A DNA stretch of 64,000 bases from Echinometra lucunter (Eukaryota; Echinodermata; Echinoidea; Camarodonta; Echinometridae): the NCBI GenBank assembly GCA_029962745.1, contig CM057153.1, positions 6,849,314 through 6,913,313 on the forward strand, given 5' to 3'. Both the position numbers and the translations under genes were made by a program. Every line of letters starts with the position of its first letter. Position 1 is the first letter of the stretch. The notes beneath the pieces were generated by a model. The model made no database searches. It saw only the letters and a list, made by a program, of their open reading frames with translations, and was not told the DNA's origin. Shown here one piece after another: positions 33,138 through 46,546 of the stretch.

Positions 33138-33435
33138 CAAATTGGTATTTAGCAGTGGACAGGTTCTGAGGTAGTAATTGGTTCACTGGTGCCCAACTCG
33201 TTCCTGGCACTGACACGGAACAGGTACTTATTGCCTTCTAAAAGCTTAGGAACAGTGAAGGTATGTCTGATGTTGTATCCACCTTCGTCCATGTATTCCG
33301 CTTCATGTCTCGCTTTTCAATGGTGTAGTCAATGACCGGGCTTCCACCATCATCCTCTGGTGAAGCCCATACTAGGGTGACAGATGTAGGAAGTGGTCTC
33401 GGAAATGGACAGGTTTGTTGGTGGTTGTGGCTTAT
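33138..33435 (-). CDS. Copy 2 of Fn3 domain 1, multiple indels
   Basis: 298 bases against 297, with at least two insertions and one deletion relative to 17659-17955. Splice sites are preserved. Confidence 0.78.
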
Positions 33436-33724
33436 CTGTAAGGCATTTGAGAAGAACGGATGTTACCTAGAATACTAAGAAGGTCTAATAAAATCGAGTT
33501 CACATGAATGTACAAAATCAAAAGAAAAAAGCTTAATTCTTAGAAATGTAATGCTGAGTTTGCGATTCAATTCACAGCATGTTGCTTTAAGTGAAATGAG
33601 AAATAATGTTCACAAGCTCTCCTCTATGAAAGCAGCCTTCTTGTTTCAAAATGATGTTTTCTCGTTCAAATTAAATTACATCAGTTTTGGTACTTTTAAA
33701 GAAAGCTGAAGAAATGATTCTTAC

Positions 33725-34017
33725 CAAGTACAATGATAGCAATGATGGCAGTATCAGTTCCTAAGTCATTGCTGCAGTCAGTGTATATGTACCAAGATCT
33801 GACTCTCTGTCTTGTCGATGGTCAGGGCGATGGAAGCTTTGGGTCCTTTACCAGCCTCGATTCTTGAATATCTCTCGTGGATTCAACTGGAGTGTCATCC
33901 TTGGTCCATGTTGTGACTGCAGTAGGTGAGCCAGTGACCGTTGCTTCAATGGCAATCTTTGTGCCAGCCTTTACACTGATGTTGGTGAGCTTAGGATCAA
34001 CATTGATCTTTGTGGAG
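33725..34017 (-). CDS. Copy 2 of Ig domain 13, multiple indels
   Basis: 293 bases against 294; NVDPKLTNISVKAG and the TTWTKDDTPVEST core are readable but the frame shifts on both sides. Confidence 0.78.
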
Positions 34018-34368
34018 CTGCATAACAGAATAAAAGAAGCAAAGATTAAAGATATGTTCGTGATATATATATATATATATATATACATATATATATAGTC
34101 AATGGATACACTACATGCAGTTCATGATATCTACAAGATGGAAACAAGAGGGAATTTCTTCACATACAAACAGATGTACATGTATTTTAATACACACTTG
34201 ATTTCTTTTATTGCACTTTCTAGAACTATACTATTGAACCAATGTCATTCATTATACTATTATTTATTAATTAATTTTATTAGTATTATTCAAAATACTA
34301 TAAAATGATTTAATTGGACTGACCACACACATTTTGATGATTTTTATAGATACTAAATGCTGTCTTGC

Positions 34369-34638
34369 CTGAAACATTGAGGCTGCATTCACACTTCTGA
34401 TCTCCAGCATTGAAGCTGTAGACTGCATCGTCATCAAAGTCAACCTTTTTGATAATGAGTTTATGTTTCTTTCCATCCTTAACAATCTTGACATTGTCAC
34501 CAGGCTTGATTTTCTTGCCATCTTTGAGCCAGAAGACATCCTCAGTGTCCTTACTGAGCTCAACCTCAAAGGTGATCTCGTCTCCAGGGATGGCTTTTTG
34601 CTCCGTTGGAAGAGGTGCTAAGAATTCAACTGGTTTCT
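34369..34638 (-). CDS. Copy 2 of Ig domain 12, intact, GC donor kept
   Basis: 270 bases, same protein as 18873-19142 and same CAG|GCAAGA donor. Confidence 0.85.
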
Positions 34639-35719
34639 CTGTTAGGAGGGATTATGAAAACTTTGTAAAAGTACAGAATGAATAGAAAAATACATTGTGA
34701 TTGTTAGTGGGTTCCAGCTTCACACATTCGGAAAATGTCTATATTTTGCAATTGGATCATATTTCTCCTTAAATATAATTCAGGCTGTAAAAATTGAGAT
34801 CATCTTAAGGTTGTGAATATAAGTACTGTATTACTTGAATATTATAGAATGCCATCGGCATTGTGATACAAACTTTAAGAAATGAAGTATGAAGCACTTC
34901 CTACGATTACTGTGTTGCCTGTATCAGTTATGCTGAGAATTAATAAGACATCCCTGTCATGGTAGATTACTGTATTCCTAAATTTGTTGACATTCTGGAA
35001 ATTTTGCTATTGGGTTATTTATAAAACCATTTACCACAAATGAAAGAAATGTAGGAAATAGCAGGAATACAAATATGTTACGAAAGCATCTGCGGCCATT
35101 CATTTTCATGCTTATACTGGGATTATAATTATTATTATACATCAAGAACATAATCTGACTGTTTTACAAAAAACGAAATCAAAGGGAAAAGTATTAAAAA
35201 AAACAGTGTAAATCTAATCACAATTACAAAATCTTGAACAAATGAGCATACAGGTGGAAGCATATGGAAGTAAACTATTCATGTTATCTTGTTCACAGCA
35301 TACATTCCATTACTCAAATCTGACTATTACTCCATAAAGGTATATATAAAGTTTACTGAATAAATATATTTGCAGACTATGAGCAGTATGGCAGTGCTCT
35401 TTCTGCGAAACAGTTGTTCCTTAATTGCTGGAAAAAAAAGATCTTTATTCAAGTGAGTTTTCCTCCAAACATTATTATTGCAAAGGAGAATGTAAGCGCA
35501 TGCAATGTGTAACAACATACAGCAGTAAAACAACACATAAAGAAAGAAAAACAGAAACAAAAAGGAAAGAAAACTCCTTCTAAGACAAAAAAGCATTATG
35601 TGGTCATCTGCATCTTTGTAGAAGTAACACAAATACGCTCCAGATACGTACAGTATACATACACACATATATACATATATACATTTATAAATATAATGTA
35701 TAAAACATCTTTGACAACT

Positions 35720-35934
35720 CTCATGGAAATAAATACATGTGAAATCAACTGAGAGAATAATAGTAGTGTAGCTTAAATCAGAGTTCCCAAGAAGCTGTTA
35801 TGTTCTTTTCGAAATTTTTGCAAAGGTTGAAAAATCTCTCGAACAGGAATTGAACCCGAGTCCTAGGCTTTGAATGCCAATGCCTTCACCAATTGATTTA
35901 AGCTATGCTACTACATGTATTATTCTCTCAGTGA

Positions 35935-35938
<4 letters not shown>
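35720..35938 (-). mobile_element. Copy 2 of the tRNA-like inverted-repeat element
   Basis: Same foldback as 20242-20445. The B-box GGTTCAATTC lies at 35847-35856 and is followed by CCTG here rather than TTG, giving a better T-stem. Followed by a long (CA)n run from about 35939 to 35966. Confidence 0.5.
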
Positions 35939-35968
<30 letters not shown>

Positions 35969-36106
35969 GCACGCATATATATTTATATACATGTGGAAAT
36001 TAGTGACTTTAACTATAATATGCAACATGAACAAAGCGCAGCAGCAGCTCTTTTCATCTACAGTAAGCAATATTTCTTCATGCAGCCAATCTCCAGTCCT
36101 TTGTAC

Positions 36107-36379
36107 CTTCCACAATAAGCTCAGCTTTAGTCTCTTGTTCTCCGATTCGGCAAGAGAACTCAGCTGCATCCTCGACAGAAACATCCTTCACTATCAAGGA
36201 ATGCCGTCGGCCTTTGGTCTTAACCACAAATTTAGATTCATCCTCGACAATCTCTTTGCCATCGCGCAACCAAGCAACATCGGTGGTTTCCGTGTCAGTC
36301 TCACATTCAAAGACTACCTCGTTGGAACCTTCTTCAATCTTAACATCTTTGAGGGTGTGAGAAATTGTGGGTTTGTGTT
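36107..36379 (-). CDS. Copy 2 of Ig domain 11, intact
   Basis: 273 bases; same domain as 20600-20872 with no protein change noticed. Confidence 0.9.
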
Positions 36380-36807
36380 CTATGAGGAGAGGAGGTGAAA
36401 TGATGCAAAAATGCAGAGTGCATGTGAATGTGGTATGGAAAGGAAAAATCAAATGCATGGTGGAAACAGAAAGTTGTGAATGGTGTTTAATAAAAGCTAT
36501 AACATTTCATATGTAAAATCCGATATGAATTCTGTAAGATGGACAATCCAAACATACTAAAGTCCTGACAAATTCTTCAAATTTCTTTTATGAATAATCC
36601 TTGAACAAATTTCTTTTATGAATAATCCTTGAACTTAACAGTAAGAAGAAAGATTATAAATTGAGGAAATGCAGCTTCTATGACTAACTGACAAAATTGA
36701 TCAGAACAATTGAGAAAAGAATAATCATGTCAAAAATACAATGTCATGAGTTTGATAACTATATCCTTTATGAGAAATGAAACTTAGTTTGTAATGGGCA
36801 ATTCCAC

Positions 36808-36840
36808 AGTAACGGAATTACAAAATGTAATTCCGTTACT
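36808..36840. repeat. Perfect palindrome, 14-base arms
   Basis: AGTAACGGAATTAC (36808-36821) and its complement (36827-36840) flank AAAAT. The copy-1 counterpart at about 21301 lacks one G in the left arm. Confidence 0.8.
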
Positions 36841-37979
36841 AACAGTTTCATAGTTTGTGTGCCTGTTTAGTACCTTGCCTTCCTTTTTACCATTTAATAC
36901 TATGAAAATATGCACATTCTTTCACCTGAACTCTTTCATTCCAACGATTTTCTACTTACATTCATGATATTGTGGCATATAACCTTGGTAACAGAATTAC
37001 CAGAAAATGATGCCATTTTCAAACAACAAACATGTCTTGTAAAATCAAACATGCATTCTACCAATACTGACTGCGATAGTGGAATTCCTTTTTGTTTGAG
37101 CTTCTTTTAATTCAAGGATATGGCTATTCAGGATTATATCCGTCATGTAAGAATCTCTGAAATTGATTGGTCCAATGCACATCATGTGAAAAAATACAGT
37201 TCCCACCAGCTTCATGCAAATGAGCAAATTTGCCATGGAAGGTAACATCTGACGTCACGAGCTGTTAATAGTACCACTATTCATGGATATTATATATATG
37301 GCGTATGACATCACACTCAAAAAGCGCACTGATGACATTAAATTGCGCGTGCCTATTGTTAGGCGCCAAAGCGTGATGATGATGTCATCATTTTGTTAAA
37401 TTTAGATCTGACCAGATGCTTGCAGATGACCAAAATTTCGATTTTAGTATTCCTGTCATTATTCCGAACTTCAAATAAGATAATTTTACTCGTTTAACTT
37501 TCATATTTAATGTAAAATGCCATTTGTTCGAAAATCGGGTCGCAGTCGGATCGTATAGTGCGTGGTGGGCTTTATAGATCTAGAATCTAGATGTAGAATC
37601 TCTGATTTTAAGAGTGCGGATTCTGCTCTTATACTAAAGATGACGGATATAAACCAAATATATATACGGCCTTGAGAGGGTCTGGTTAAGCTATGGTGCC
37701 CTCAGTAACGCGAATGCAACTATTTTCCAACCAGACGCTCTCACGGCCGTACATATTTGTATACTATCAACGTGATTGTTCTTCCCATTTGGAATTGTCC
37801 TAATCTAACTCGATCAAAACAGAAAAGTGTATAATTACTGAAAGAGATATCCTTGTATGCAATCAAGAAATAAACCAAAGAAATAAATGGTTAACAAATC
37901 TGAGACACATCAGGTAGGACACACACGTCACACAGATCAAAGAAGAGAACACATAGTACATCTCTTTGACTTGATATAC

Positions 37980-38249
37980 CTGTAACAGTAAGGGATGCAG
38001 ATGACGATGTATCCTTTGTCTTGCAAGTGAATTCTGCAGTATCAGATACATCAGTTGCTTTGATCTTGAGGCCACGTTTTTTCCCACTGACAGTAAACTC
38101 ATATTTGTTGTCATCTGGCTTGATCTCCTCTCCATTCTTCAGCCAAGTTACCTCTGCATTTTCATCAGAGATCTCACAAGTGAAGACAGCTGGCTCGTCC
38201 TCTACTGCTTGGACAGGTTGGATTTTAGAAAGGAACTCGATGGGGGCAG
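37980..38249 (-). CDS. Copy 2 of Ig domain 10, intact
   Basis: 270 bases; encodes the same domain as 22479-22748. Confidence 0.9.
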
Positions 38250-38612
38250 CTAGATTTGAAATCAAGAAAAAGAATGTGTTGCATAATATTTTACTTTGTG
38301 TTGTTACAGGTTACATACCATTCAGCACATAAACACAGTTTAAGAAATACCCCAATTAATCTTTAGACTTGCACAGAATGAAATATTAATACTACCTGTG
38401 ACTGCAGAGTGTCCATTTGATATGGCATTCCTCACAGAAAATTCTCCATCGCTTATTCAAGAGTTACTAGTACTACTTATTTCAGGGCTGTTTCCCCAGA
38501 GAATAGTACTACTACACAACAACCACTACCCAATAGATCTGATCATCTGTGAATGAATAAGTGAAGGCAGTTTGCATTTAATGTTAAGTCCTGACAAATT
38601 TAAGTAACTTAC

Positions 38613-38873
38613 GCTCGACAGCAAGCACAGCCTTTGTTGACTCATCTCCCACCACGCAAGTATACTCTCCTTCATCTTCTGGTATTGTCTCGAAGATTGT
38701 AAGGCGGCGCTTCTTCCCCTTGGATTCCATGAGGTACTTGGGCATCTTTGTGATCTCTTTGCCATTCTTCAACCACTTTACAGGAGCTTTCTCATTGTCC
38801 ACCTCGCATTCCAAGACCACAGTGGTGTCAAGGGGTGTTGTGATGTCCTCCAAGGGTTTGATGACGGATGGTA
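38613..38873 (-). CDS. Copy 2 of Ig domain 9, intact
   Basis: 261 bases; one Thr to Ile difference (DITTPL) from 23112-23372. Confidence 0.9.
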
Positions 38874-39099
38874 CTGTGTTGAAATAAGAAAGATAAACAT
38901 AACTTCTTAATAAAAAGGTAACAGAAACTTCCACATATTCTGACTGAATAAAAACTATAGAGAGTTCAAATGAAACCATCAATATACACATACACAATAT
39001 TGTGATTCAATTAGATAATGATTACCTATGGAGCTTGTGTCAGACATCTTTTGAAACAATACCACCGAGTTCCTATGATTTTTACTGAACACCATTTAC

Positions 39100-39375
39100 C
39101 TTTGACGTTGACATTGGCTGCTGTCTGGTTGTCTCCAACCTTGCATGTGAACTCGGCATTGTCATCCTTGGCAACATCATGGATGATTAGACGTCTCTTG
39201 CGTCCATCGCTGATCACCTCATACTTTTTGCTGGCCAACTCCTCGGGTGTAATGGGCTGACCATCCTTGAGCCAGGTGGCTTCAGCTTTCGGGTGGGAGA
39301 CCTCGCACTCTAGCACGGCAGTCTCGGCAAATTCAGGAGCTGTGACTTCCGCCAGAGGCTTCTTGATCTCAGAAG
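39100..39375 (-). CDS. Copy 2 of Ig domain 8, intact
   Basis: 276 bases; one Thr to Ala difference (NQTAANV) from 23599-23874. Confidence 0.9.
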
Positions 39376-39929
39376 CTATAAAAGTGATGACAAACAACAA
39401 AATAATAATGTTAAGACATCTTTAGATTTAATGGCAAGTCTTCATGAAATCAACGAATTTTTCTTAATATTCATATTTAATATTCTAATGTGCTGAATTC
39501 ACTACATAAAATACATTGTAAAGTTCATTAACAACTTCTCTAGTTCTAAAAAATTCATGCTTACTCAGGAAAGTCTAATCGTCCACAAAACAACGTTTGT
39601 TGCATTCAGAATTTAAGGATATATCTCAATAACCCCATTTAAGAGACTACTTTTTAAAAACTGATACACTGATGGTCTACTGTTCTTCAAACATAGATTT
39701 ACTCTAAATTACAAACAACACATTTTTTTTTCGATAAGAGTCTTTTGTAAAAAAACTTTTGTTTACTTTCTTCATAGTAAAATGTCGAAAGGCTTATAAT
39801 GATAATTTACCAGTACCAATCAATTACAGAATATTTTCATATTATTAACTTTATATCAAAGTGATTGCAAGGCACTTAGATGACAATGTCTTTTGCTTTC
39901 GGGATGTAAAAGTTCTAATTTCAAGTTAC

Positions 39930-40193
39930 CTTTGACCGTTAGTGTAGCTGAGGACTCTTTGTCACCCACCACACAGCGGAAGTTCCCTGCATCTTCTGGT
40001 CGGACATCATGAAGAACCAACTTCCTCCTCTTTCCATCATCAATGACCTCCACCTTTGGCCCTGCAGTAATTGGCTTGTCATCCTTGTACCACTGGCAAG
40101 GGACAAGCTGATTGGAAAGCTCACATTCGAGGACAATGGTTTCGTCGTACTCGGCGGCAGTTGAATTGTTGAGTGGTTTGACAAACTCGGTGG
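39930..40193 (-). CDS. Copy 2 of Ig domain 7, intact
   Basis: 264 bases; encodes the same domain as 24427-24690. Confidence 0.9.
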
Positions 40194-40726
40194 CTGCAGT
40201 ATGTAGTTGGCACATTGGAAGTGGGTCAAATTTTTTCGTTAGTAAATTTTGAAATTATTGGAAGAAATGAAAATTTCACATTTAATGTGATACCAAGAGA
40301 AATTTACTCCTGGTAAGCATGACTTTTAATATTAGGTGCCCCATTGCTTCCTAGATCTACCCACCATGGTTCAAACAGATGATCAAAGGAAATGATCTAA
40401 AGACATCGCACTAACCTGGATAATACATGAATAGTAAGAAAAATTGTAAAACAAGCTTAACAAATCGTGGTTGCAGGGTTTGATTCAAATGACGGGAATA
40501 TGGAATGTCTACTCATGAATACTTCTACAGGATGAATTATAAAGTAAGCATATTTCAATGAAACAAAGGCCAATATTCCTTTAGGACAGTCCCTCAATGT
40601 TATCGAGAAAATGCCAATTGCTACATTATTCTTATCAGAAAAAACTTAAAGACCATTTTCGCAGTGCCTTCAAATTCAATACAGACCTCTCAGTCACGTG
40701 TCTGCTGGGGAAGTACAATATTCTCT

Positions 40727-40877
40727 CTAAATTCCTTAGATTGGAAATCAAACTATACGATTGTGGGGAGGGACCAATCCAAAATTAGAGTGGAAAAAGA
40801 TTGACTTCTAAATCTATTAGATTCAGATTTTAAATCTAATTTTGGATTGGTCCCTCATCTCAATCTAAAGAATTTAG
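40727..40877. repeat. Copy 2 of the foldback element
   Basis: Counterpart of 25224-25375 with the same GAGGGACCAATCC arms. Confidence 0.6.
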
Positions 40878-42489
40878 AGAGTTTCCTATTTATTGTAAAG
40901 CAATAGTCAGAATGCAGACTGCATACATTATGTGTGTTTATATTGAAATAGCTAGAGATGTTTGTACTACCTAACAAAGTTATAATGAATCCACTATTAA
41001 ATTCCAATAACAGGTGAATGTAATAGCTTCTTGCTAGGCAGGTACGTAAAACTGTGACCGTATAAAAAACATTTGTCTGAAGACCTGTTTACTCATACAT
41101 TTTATGCATATTTCTCTCTGGATCTCCTGGTTATGTCTACATTGTTCAGCTGCTTGCATTATCGCAGCTCAATTAGATGGAAACACTGTGCATGAATTAA
41201 TTGTTACTTGTTCGGGGAGGCCTCTGACATGCCATGAAGTTATTTAGAAAAGTATGCATGAATTTAGTAAACAGGTCTATTGAATGTTCGAATTGTTGGG
41301 CACACCCTGTTCTTGTCAAAAGGGAAACAATTGCATACATTTTCTAACAGCAGGAAAAATCAGAACATCATGCATACATGCAACCGAAATATCAAACAGG
41401 GATGACCTGCAAGAATTAAAACAGTATAAGGATTTAAATTTTCAGAAGAAAAATTAACGTTAAGACAAAATAAAATCTACCCCCCAAAATCATGCTATTT
41501 TGATTCATTTTGATAAAAGCTTTCATAGGTCACATTACTGATGTTCGTTTATTTCAACAAAATTCCTCTTTGTAATATAAGAAAGATACTTGTAAACCCT
41601 GAATGAAAGAAATTCGGGTTTAACAGCAAAATTCTCATATTGGTTAAAAAGTCATGGTTAAACCAAATTCATGCAGTGTGTATGCTAAAAGATCCCTGTG
41701 TAAATGGAGAGACCTATTCTAATTTCCAGACACATATATGGACATGATGGACTGAGTTGTTAACGTATTCAAGGATCAAAAGAAGGACATCTTAAATAGA
41801 ATATTTAAAAAATAAAATGACTGGATGAATGTGTCAGATTGAAATATTTTTGTTCATTTCTTTAAGTGAGAGTCGAGTTTTCATTTAAAGGTAAGAGGGT
41901 ACAAAACCAAACTAAATTGATATCTCATACCATTTTTGTCAAATCATATATCATCAACTTGAAATCACCCTTCCAAACAGGGCCCGCCCACAACAACAGA
42001 CTCACATTGAAAACGTACCTCCAGTTTGTGATTATTAGGTTTAGTGAAGGCCACACATCATGCATTATTTTTCTCAAGATTTTGAAATCGATTATTGGAA
42101 TATCCAAAAATCAAATGCCCCTCCAAAGTTTCTGAACGGCTAACCAAATATTAGCAGGTATATTACAGGAATGTTAGTCGTGTACTTCACATGGTTTTGA
42201 AATTTATTTCCCATTGCTTCCTGTACAGTAATGCAATGCTCACGTAGCTCCAGGAAGCAATGAGTTAAAGGACTGCCTCTGTCCAGTTGACCCTCTGCAC
42301 GTGCGTTTACGTGACAAAAATTAGTCCATGCAGAAGTGTTATACAAGTGCGAGTTTGTAGGTAGAATCTTTAGATAAAACATTTTACAAATAAAAGGCCC
42401 ACATATTAGAGAAAAAAGGAGTGTGGTATGCAATGGAGTGTGCCAGCTGTGTAGTTAGAGTAGAGTACAAAAGTAGCCTTGATATCCAC

Positions 42490-42747
42490 CTTGAACTTTG
42501 AGGTCAGCCGTTTGGGTCTTATCGCCGATCTTAATGGAGTACCGGCCACTGTCTTCAGGGGCGGTATCTTGGATTGTAAGAGATAGACGGCGACCATCAC
42601 GCTTCACCTGGAACTTGTCATCTGGGGTGATCTTCTCGCCATCCTTCATCCAAATAATTTCTTCGTCTTTGACATCAGTGGATACATCACATTCGAATTT
42701 GGCAGGAATTTTCTCTGGCACTTTGGCGTCGGTCATAGGAGTTAAAA
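42490..42747 (-). CDS. Copy 2 of Ig domain 6, intact
   Basis: 258 bases; encodes the same domain as 26980-27237. Confidence 0.9.
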
Positions 42748-44024
42748 CTGTTTAAAAACCAACAAAAGTTAAATAAGAGAATGCGTCTTACCTTCTTGTG
42801 TGACATTCTCAATATCATAAAGAGGTTACCAGGAGAAATCATAGCATTCAGGGAACATGGTTGAGAGTCTTCATCTTCTCATTCATTTTATTTACAAGCA
42901 AACGGATAAAACGTATAGAAAATGATAAACAATTAAGCTGATATAACTCTAAAATTAAATTCCCCGCGCCCTAATTTAAAAAAACAATAATTAGCACTAA
43001 TAATCAACATTCATATGTCATGTAAACATTAAGTGAAATTGACAAATATATTAACAAATTCAGTACAAAAATTATATATTACCAATAATCATTCCAATGG
43101 AATTTTCTATTTCGGATGATTTTTTTTTGTCAGGAAGAATAATAATAATAATTAAAAAAAAACCAGGCAATTTGTATACTTACGATAATTCATCGTGACG
43201 AAATGAAATAGAAAAAAAGTAATTTCTTTCCATCGAAAAACAACACATTTTGATGTATGACTGTAAATATCTAGGCCTACTTGATGGAAGGAACTAACTA
43301 AACAAACTAAAAACCTATGCAACAACATTCCAATAACCAACAATGAAATGAGGTAGAACTAATGCTAAATACAGACAAATTTGTTGAGATGAATTACGAA
43401 TAGAATAACGTTGTGAATGAACATTTACAAAAAAGAGTAATTCACAGTTTGTGACTGCTACCTTACTCCGTTATTATGATAGACGTAAAAATTTACAGTA
43501 TGAGATACAAAAAGTGCCACAAAAAGACTCAATTTGGTTATTCATTAATTCACGAATGTCTAAGTAGTGGAATACTCGTGTACAATAGGTCACCTTCAAG
43601 AACATCATCACGTACATGAAAATAGAATGAGTTAGCAGAAATGAAAGGCTACAGCATGTACATTAAATACACTGCAAACACGGTAGACTGAATTAATATA
43701 AATAACTTTGAAATAATGTTATGTAAAATTACTGACATTGGAACAGACTGTATGAAATCAATGGAAATTTAGTTGATACTTCAAGGTGAACAATACAAGG
43801 AAAGGGGGAAAACAGCCTAACAATATCGAAATGAAACTGAATTGCTGAGTGCACTGATGGACAGAGTGCTAAACAATACGATAAGTAAGATGTAGGCAAA
43901 AATTCTGTTCTAATATAATGAGATAACTTCAGCAATGTAATAATGATTAAGTTAAATCAGTTCATATCATGGAATATGACACAGTAATTGCTGCAATGAT
44001 TAAAACACATGAAATCGATGGTAC

Positions 44025-44321
44025 CTGCTCCTTCAGCCACCAATGTTTCCAAATCAGCCTTTTCTTGTGAAATCTGACGATCCATTTCGGCACTTGCTTC
44101 AACCTTTGGCTCAGCTATGGGAAGGACAACCACTTCTTTGACCTCTTCGGGTTCAGTCTTCATCGGTTCCTCTGCCTCCTTCCTAGGTTCAGCAAACAGC
44201 ACCTCTTCCTGCATCTCGGTTACACTGCCAGGTTCTTCAGTAGGTGCTACTGTGGTATCATCAGACATCTTGGAAGCCAGGTCCAATAAGGTTTTGAACA
44301 TCTCAGCCTGTGCCATTCGCT
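44025..44321 (-). CDS. Copy 2 of the acidic linker exon, intact
   Basis: 297 bases, open. Differs from 28513-28809 at about four residues (MSDDTTVAPT, MQEEVLF, MDRQIS). As the copy attached to the upstream contig it splices directly to the mini-exon and to 45868-45988. Confidence 0.8.
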
Positions 44322-44520
44322 CTAGTGAGCGAAAAATTGTTTTTGAAAGTTTTTACAGTGCCATTCATCTCAAGAAGGCATCATTTTTTTTTCCAGGGGT
44401 TGATGAAAGGTCCGGAGGTGAATGCTCATGATGTGACAGAGATGAAAAAAAGCGTGTGCCGAGGATGGAAAGAAGTGCGAGACACAAATAGTGCAATGGA
44501 GGAAGCGAGAAGCTACTCAC

Positions 44521-44598
44521 CTCGATCTGAAGTTAACCCAAATTTGATGAATGGCTCAGGTAGGTTGTTCAAGTGCGAGGGATGGGCGAAGGTAATTA
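44521..44598 (-). CDS. Copy 2 of the candidate mini-exon
   Basis: Identical 78-base exon to 29006-29083, with the same acceptor and GTGAGT donor. Confidence 0.55.
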
Positions 44599-45867
44599 CT
44601 GGATAAAGTCTACCACAGTCGTGGTCATGACTCGGACGGTCACACAGTGGGTGTCATTAATGTCAAGTAAAATTTAATCTACACTTCTGGGTATGGATAT
44701 GTAACACGAGTTAATATATGTACAAGGACATAGACATGAACTACAGCAATCATTATTTAATATCATCTTTCCGAAATGTCAGGAGCCAAAATAATTTCCT
44801 TTCACACAGTTTTGAAAATTCCCTGTTTACTGTATTGCCTCTGAGCCAAATGGCAAACGAACCTTTTGAAATGTTAAATCGTTTTCAGTTCTCGTCTTTC
44901 AAGGATAAATTTATGTTGTACATTCAGTTTGGCAATATATTAACGATAAATCATCTATTCATTTTGTGTAAATACAAATTTTGCATAAGGTTTTGATATG
45001 TTCGAGAACAAGAAAATACACAAATGATTAAAAACTCTTACAAATATACTTGTGACAGGCATGGAAAGGGGGATGAAAAAGAAATGAATATGAACACAAT
45101 ACTAATAATACAAGAATATCAATATTTATTTAGACAATGCTAACAATATACAGGTACAATGAATGGAATGAAAAAAAATTGACCGAACAGCAAATGACTG
45201 TGCATATTGTACTGAAGGGTTTGAAATGGAAGGTAAATGTACATCTTGTAAATTTGTTGATTAACAAAATGAAAAATGAAAGAACATAATATCAATCAAA
45301 AGTGAAAATATAAAACAAACCGCTAAAGCATTATTAACTTGATTATGTTGAACATGTTACAAACCTCGCATTAAAAATTATCTTCGACATATATACATAT
45401 ACTGCATCTCAATATAAAATGAGACTGTAAGAATGACATGGTACTACTGTAGATTAAAGTTAGGTTAAAGTACACTCAAAACTTAATAAAAATGTGAATC
45501 ATCATGGAATATATTTACATATAAAAACAACATAAATAAAATTGTAGAAAAACTATATATATTACATGAAAATAATAATGATGATGATGACGATCATAAT
45601 AATAATAATAATAATGATAATAACAATAACAATAATAATTATAGAAGACAGTAATTCAAAACTATGTCAGCCACTAATTCAGCATGCATTTATAGATTAA
45701 GATCACAACAAGTTACATCTACTGCTACACCCACAGAATAAATTGGCTTGATTGAAAGAATTGAAAGTTCTTGAAGAAGTAACAATAATATGATCCTAAA
45801 CGTGTACCTGCATGTAATCGAGGAGTTATCATTGCATGACGATGACAAACGAATAAGCATAACTTAC
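44599..45867. other. 1.27-kb intron with ATA/ATG microsatellite
   Basis: AT-rich. An (ATAATG/AAT)n microsatellite lies at about 45580-45640. The part after 45103 is unique, not in copy 1. Confidence 0.65.
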
Positions 45868-45988
45868 CTGTCTCTTCCGGCTTGCCTCGGCCCAAGACCA
45901 TAGGAGCTTCAGCTGTCTCAAAAGCTGCAAGCTCCAGGGATTCAAGCTGTTCTGGGACCTCAGGTTCCTCCATGAGTGTTTCAAGTTC
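45868..45988 (-). CDS. Acidic linker exon after the DFRxxL module
   Basis: 121 bases, phase 0 to phase 1, acceptor TATAG, donor GTAAGT. ELETLMEEPEVPEQLE, SLELAAFETAEAPMVL, GRGKPEET. Acidic, low complexity, no domain. It restores the phase-1 rule after the phase-0 exit of 46547-46715. Confidence 0.8.
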
Positions 45989-46546
45989 CTATAAAAGTGG
46001 TTCAAAGGCATTATCAGAAGAGACTCATTTCAGGATATGAAATCAAGTTTATGATAATAGTATCAAAACAGATACTTGCTCCTCAGGTAATCTACTAAAC
46101 TTGGTTTGACAATTTGCATAATATTCAGTCCTCATTCTATGCAAATAAGAATTATAATGTCAATTCCTGCTTGAAAGTAATTAGTGACATCAAGGTGAAG
46201 GTAACGGCAGACATAATTGTTGGAGGGAAGGACAGAAGCTAGAAGGAAGCCGAGCACTCAATTTCTTACTAAAAGCTAAGTGGACAGCACTATACTCTAT
46301 TACTCTCTGTGATATCTCAAACTGATTACCACAGGACTACTGCACTAGATAGATGAGAAAGATAACCATGTAAGAATATTCAGAGATACATTCTTACATT
46401 GCATCTTTGGTTGTTCAATCCTTTATTCCATTGCTGGAGGTTCTATAGAGCACCCCCCAAACAACATAAAAAACAAAACAAAAACAAACAAATCTATCAG
46501 ATATAATTTCTTACACCATTTTAAAGAACAAAATCTTATGCCGCAC
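45989..46546. other. Intron, nothing recognised
   Basis: AT-rich GT-AG intron of 558 bases; nothing recognised. Confidence 0.6.

Larger units (their letters stand above)
30088..45103. repeat. 15-kb duplication, copy 2 (start of right contig)
   Basis: Colinear with 14617-29587. From 30088 to about 34017 it carries many small indels that break exons; from 34369 on, exons are intact. Differences include a (CA) run of about 15 units versus about 6, (TA) expansion and scattered SNPs. Best read as the other haplotype of the same locus. Confidence 0.93.

Noticed and set aside
14617..45103. A real internal duplication adding eight Ig and about six Fn3 domains
   Set aside because: Copy boundaries coincide with both edges of a fixed-size gap, and introns and transposons are as similar as alleles. 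A real old duplication would show more intron divergence; a young one would not be expected to end exactly at contig ends.
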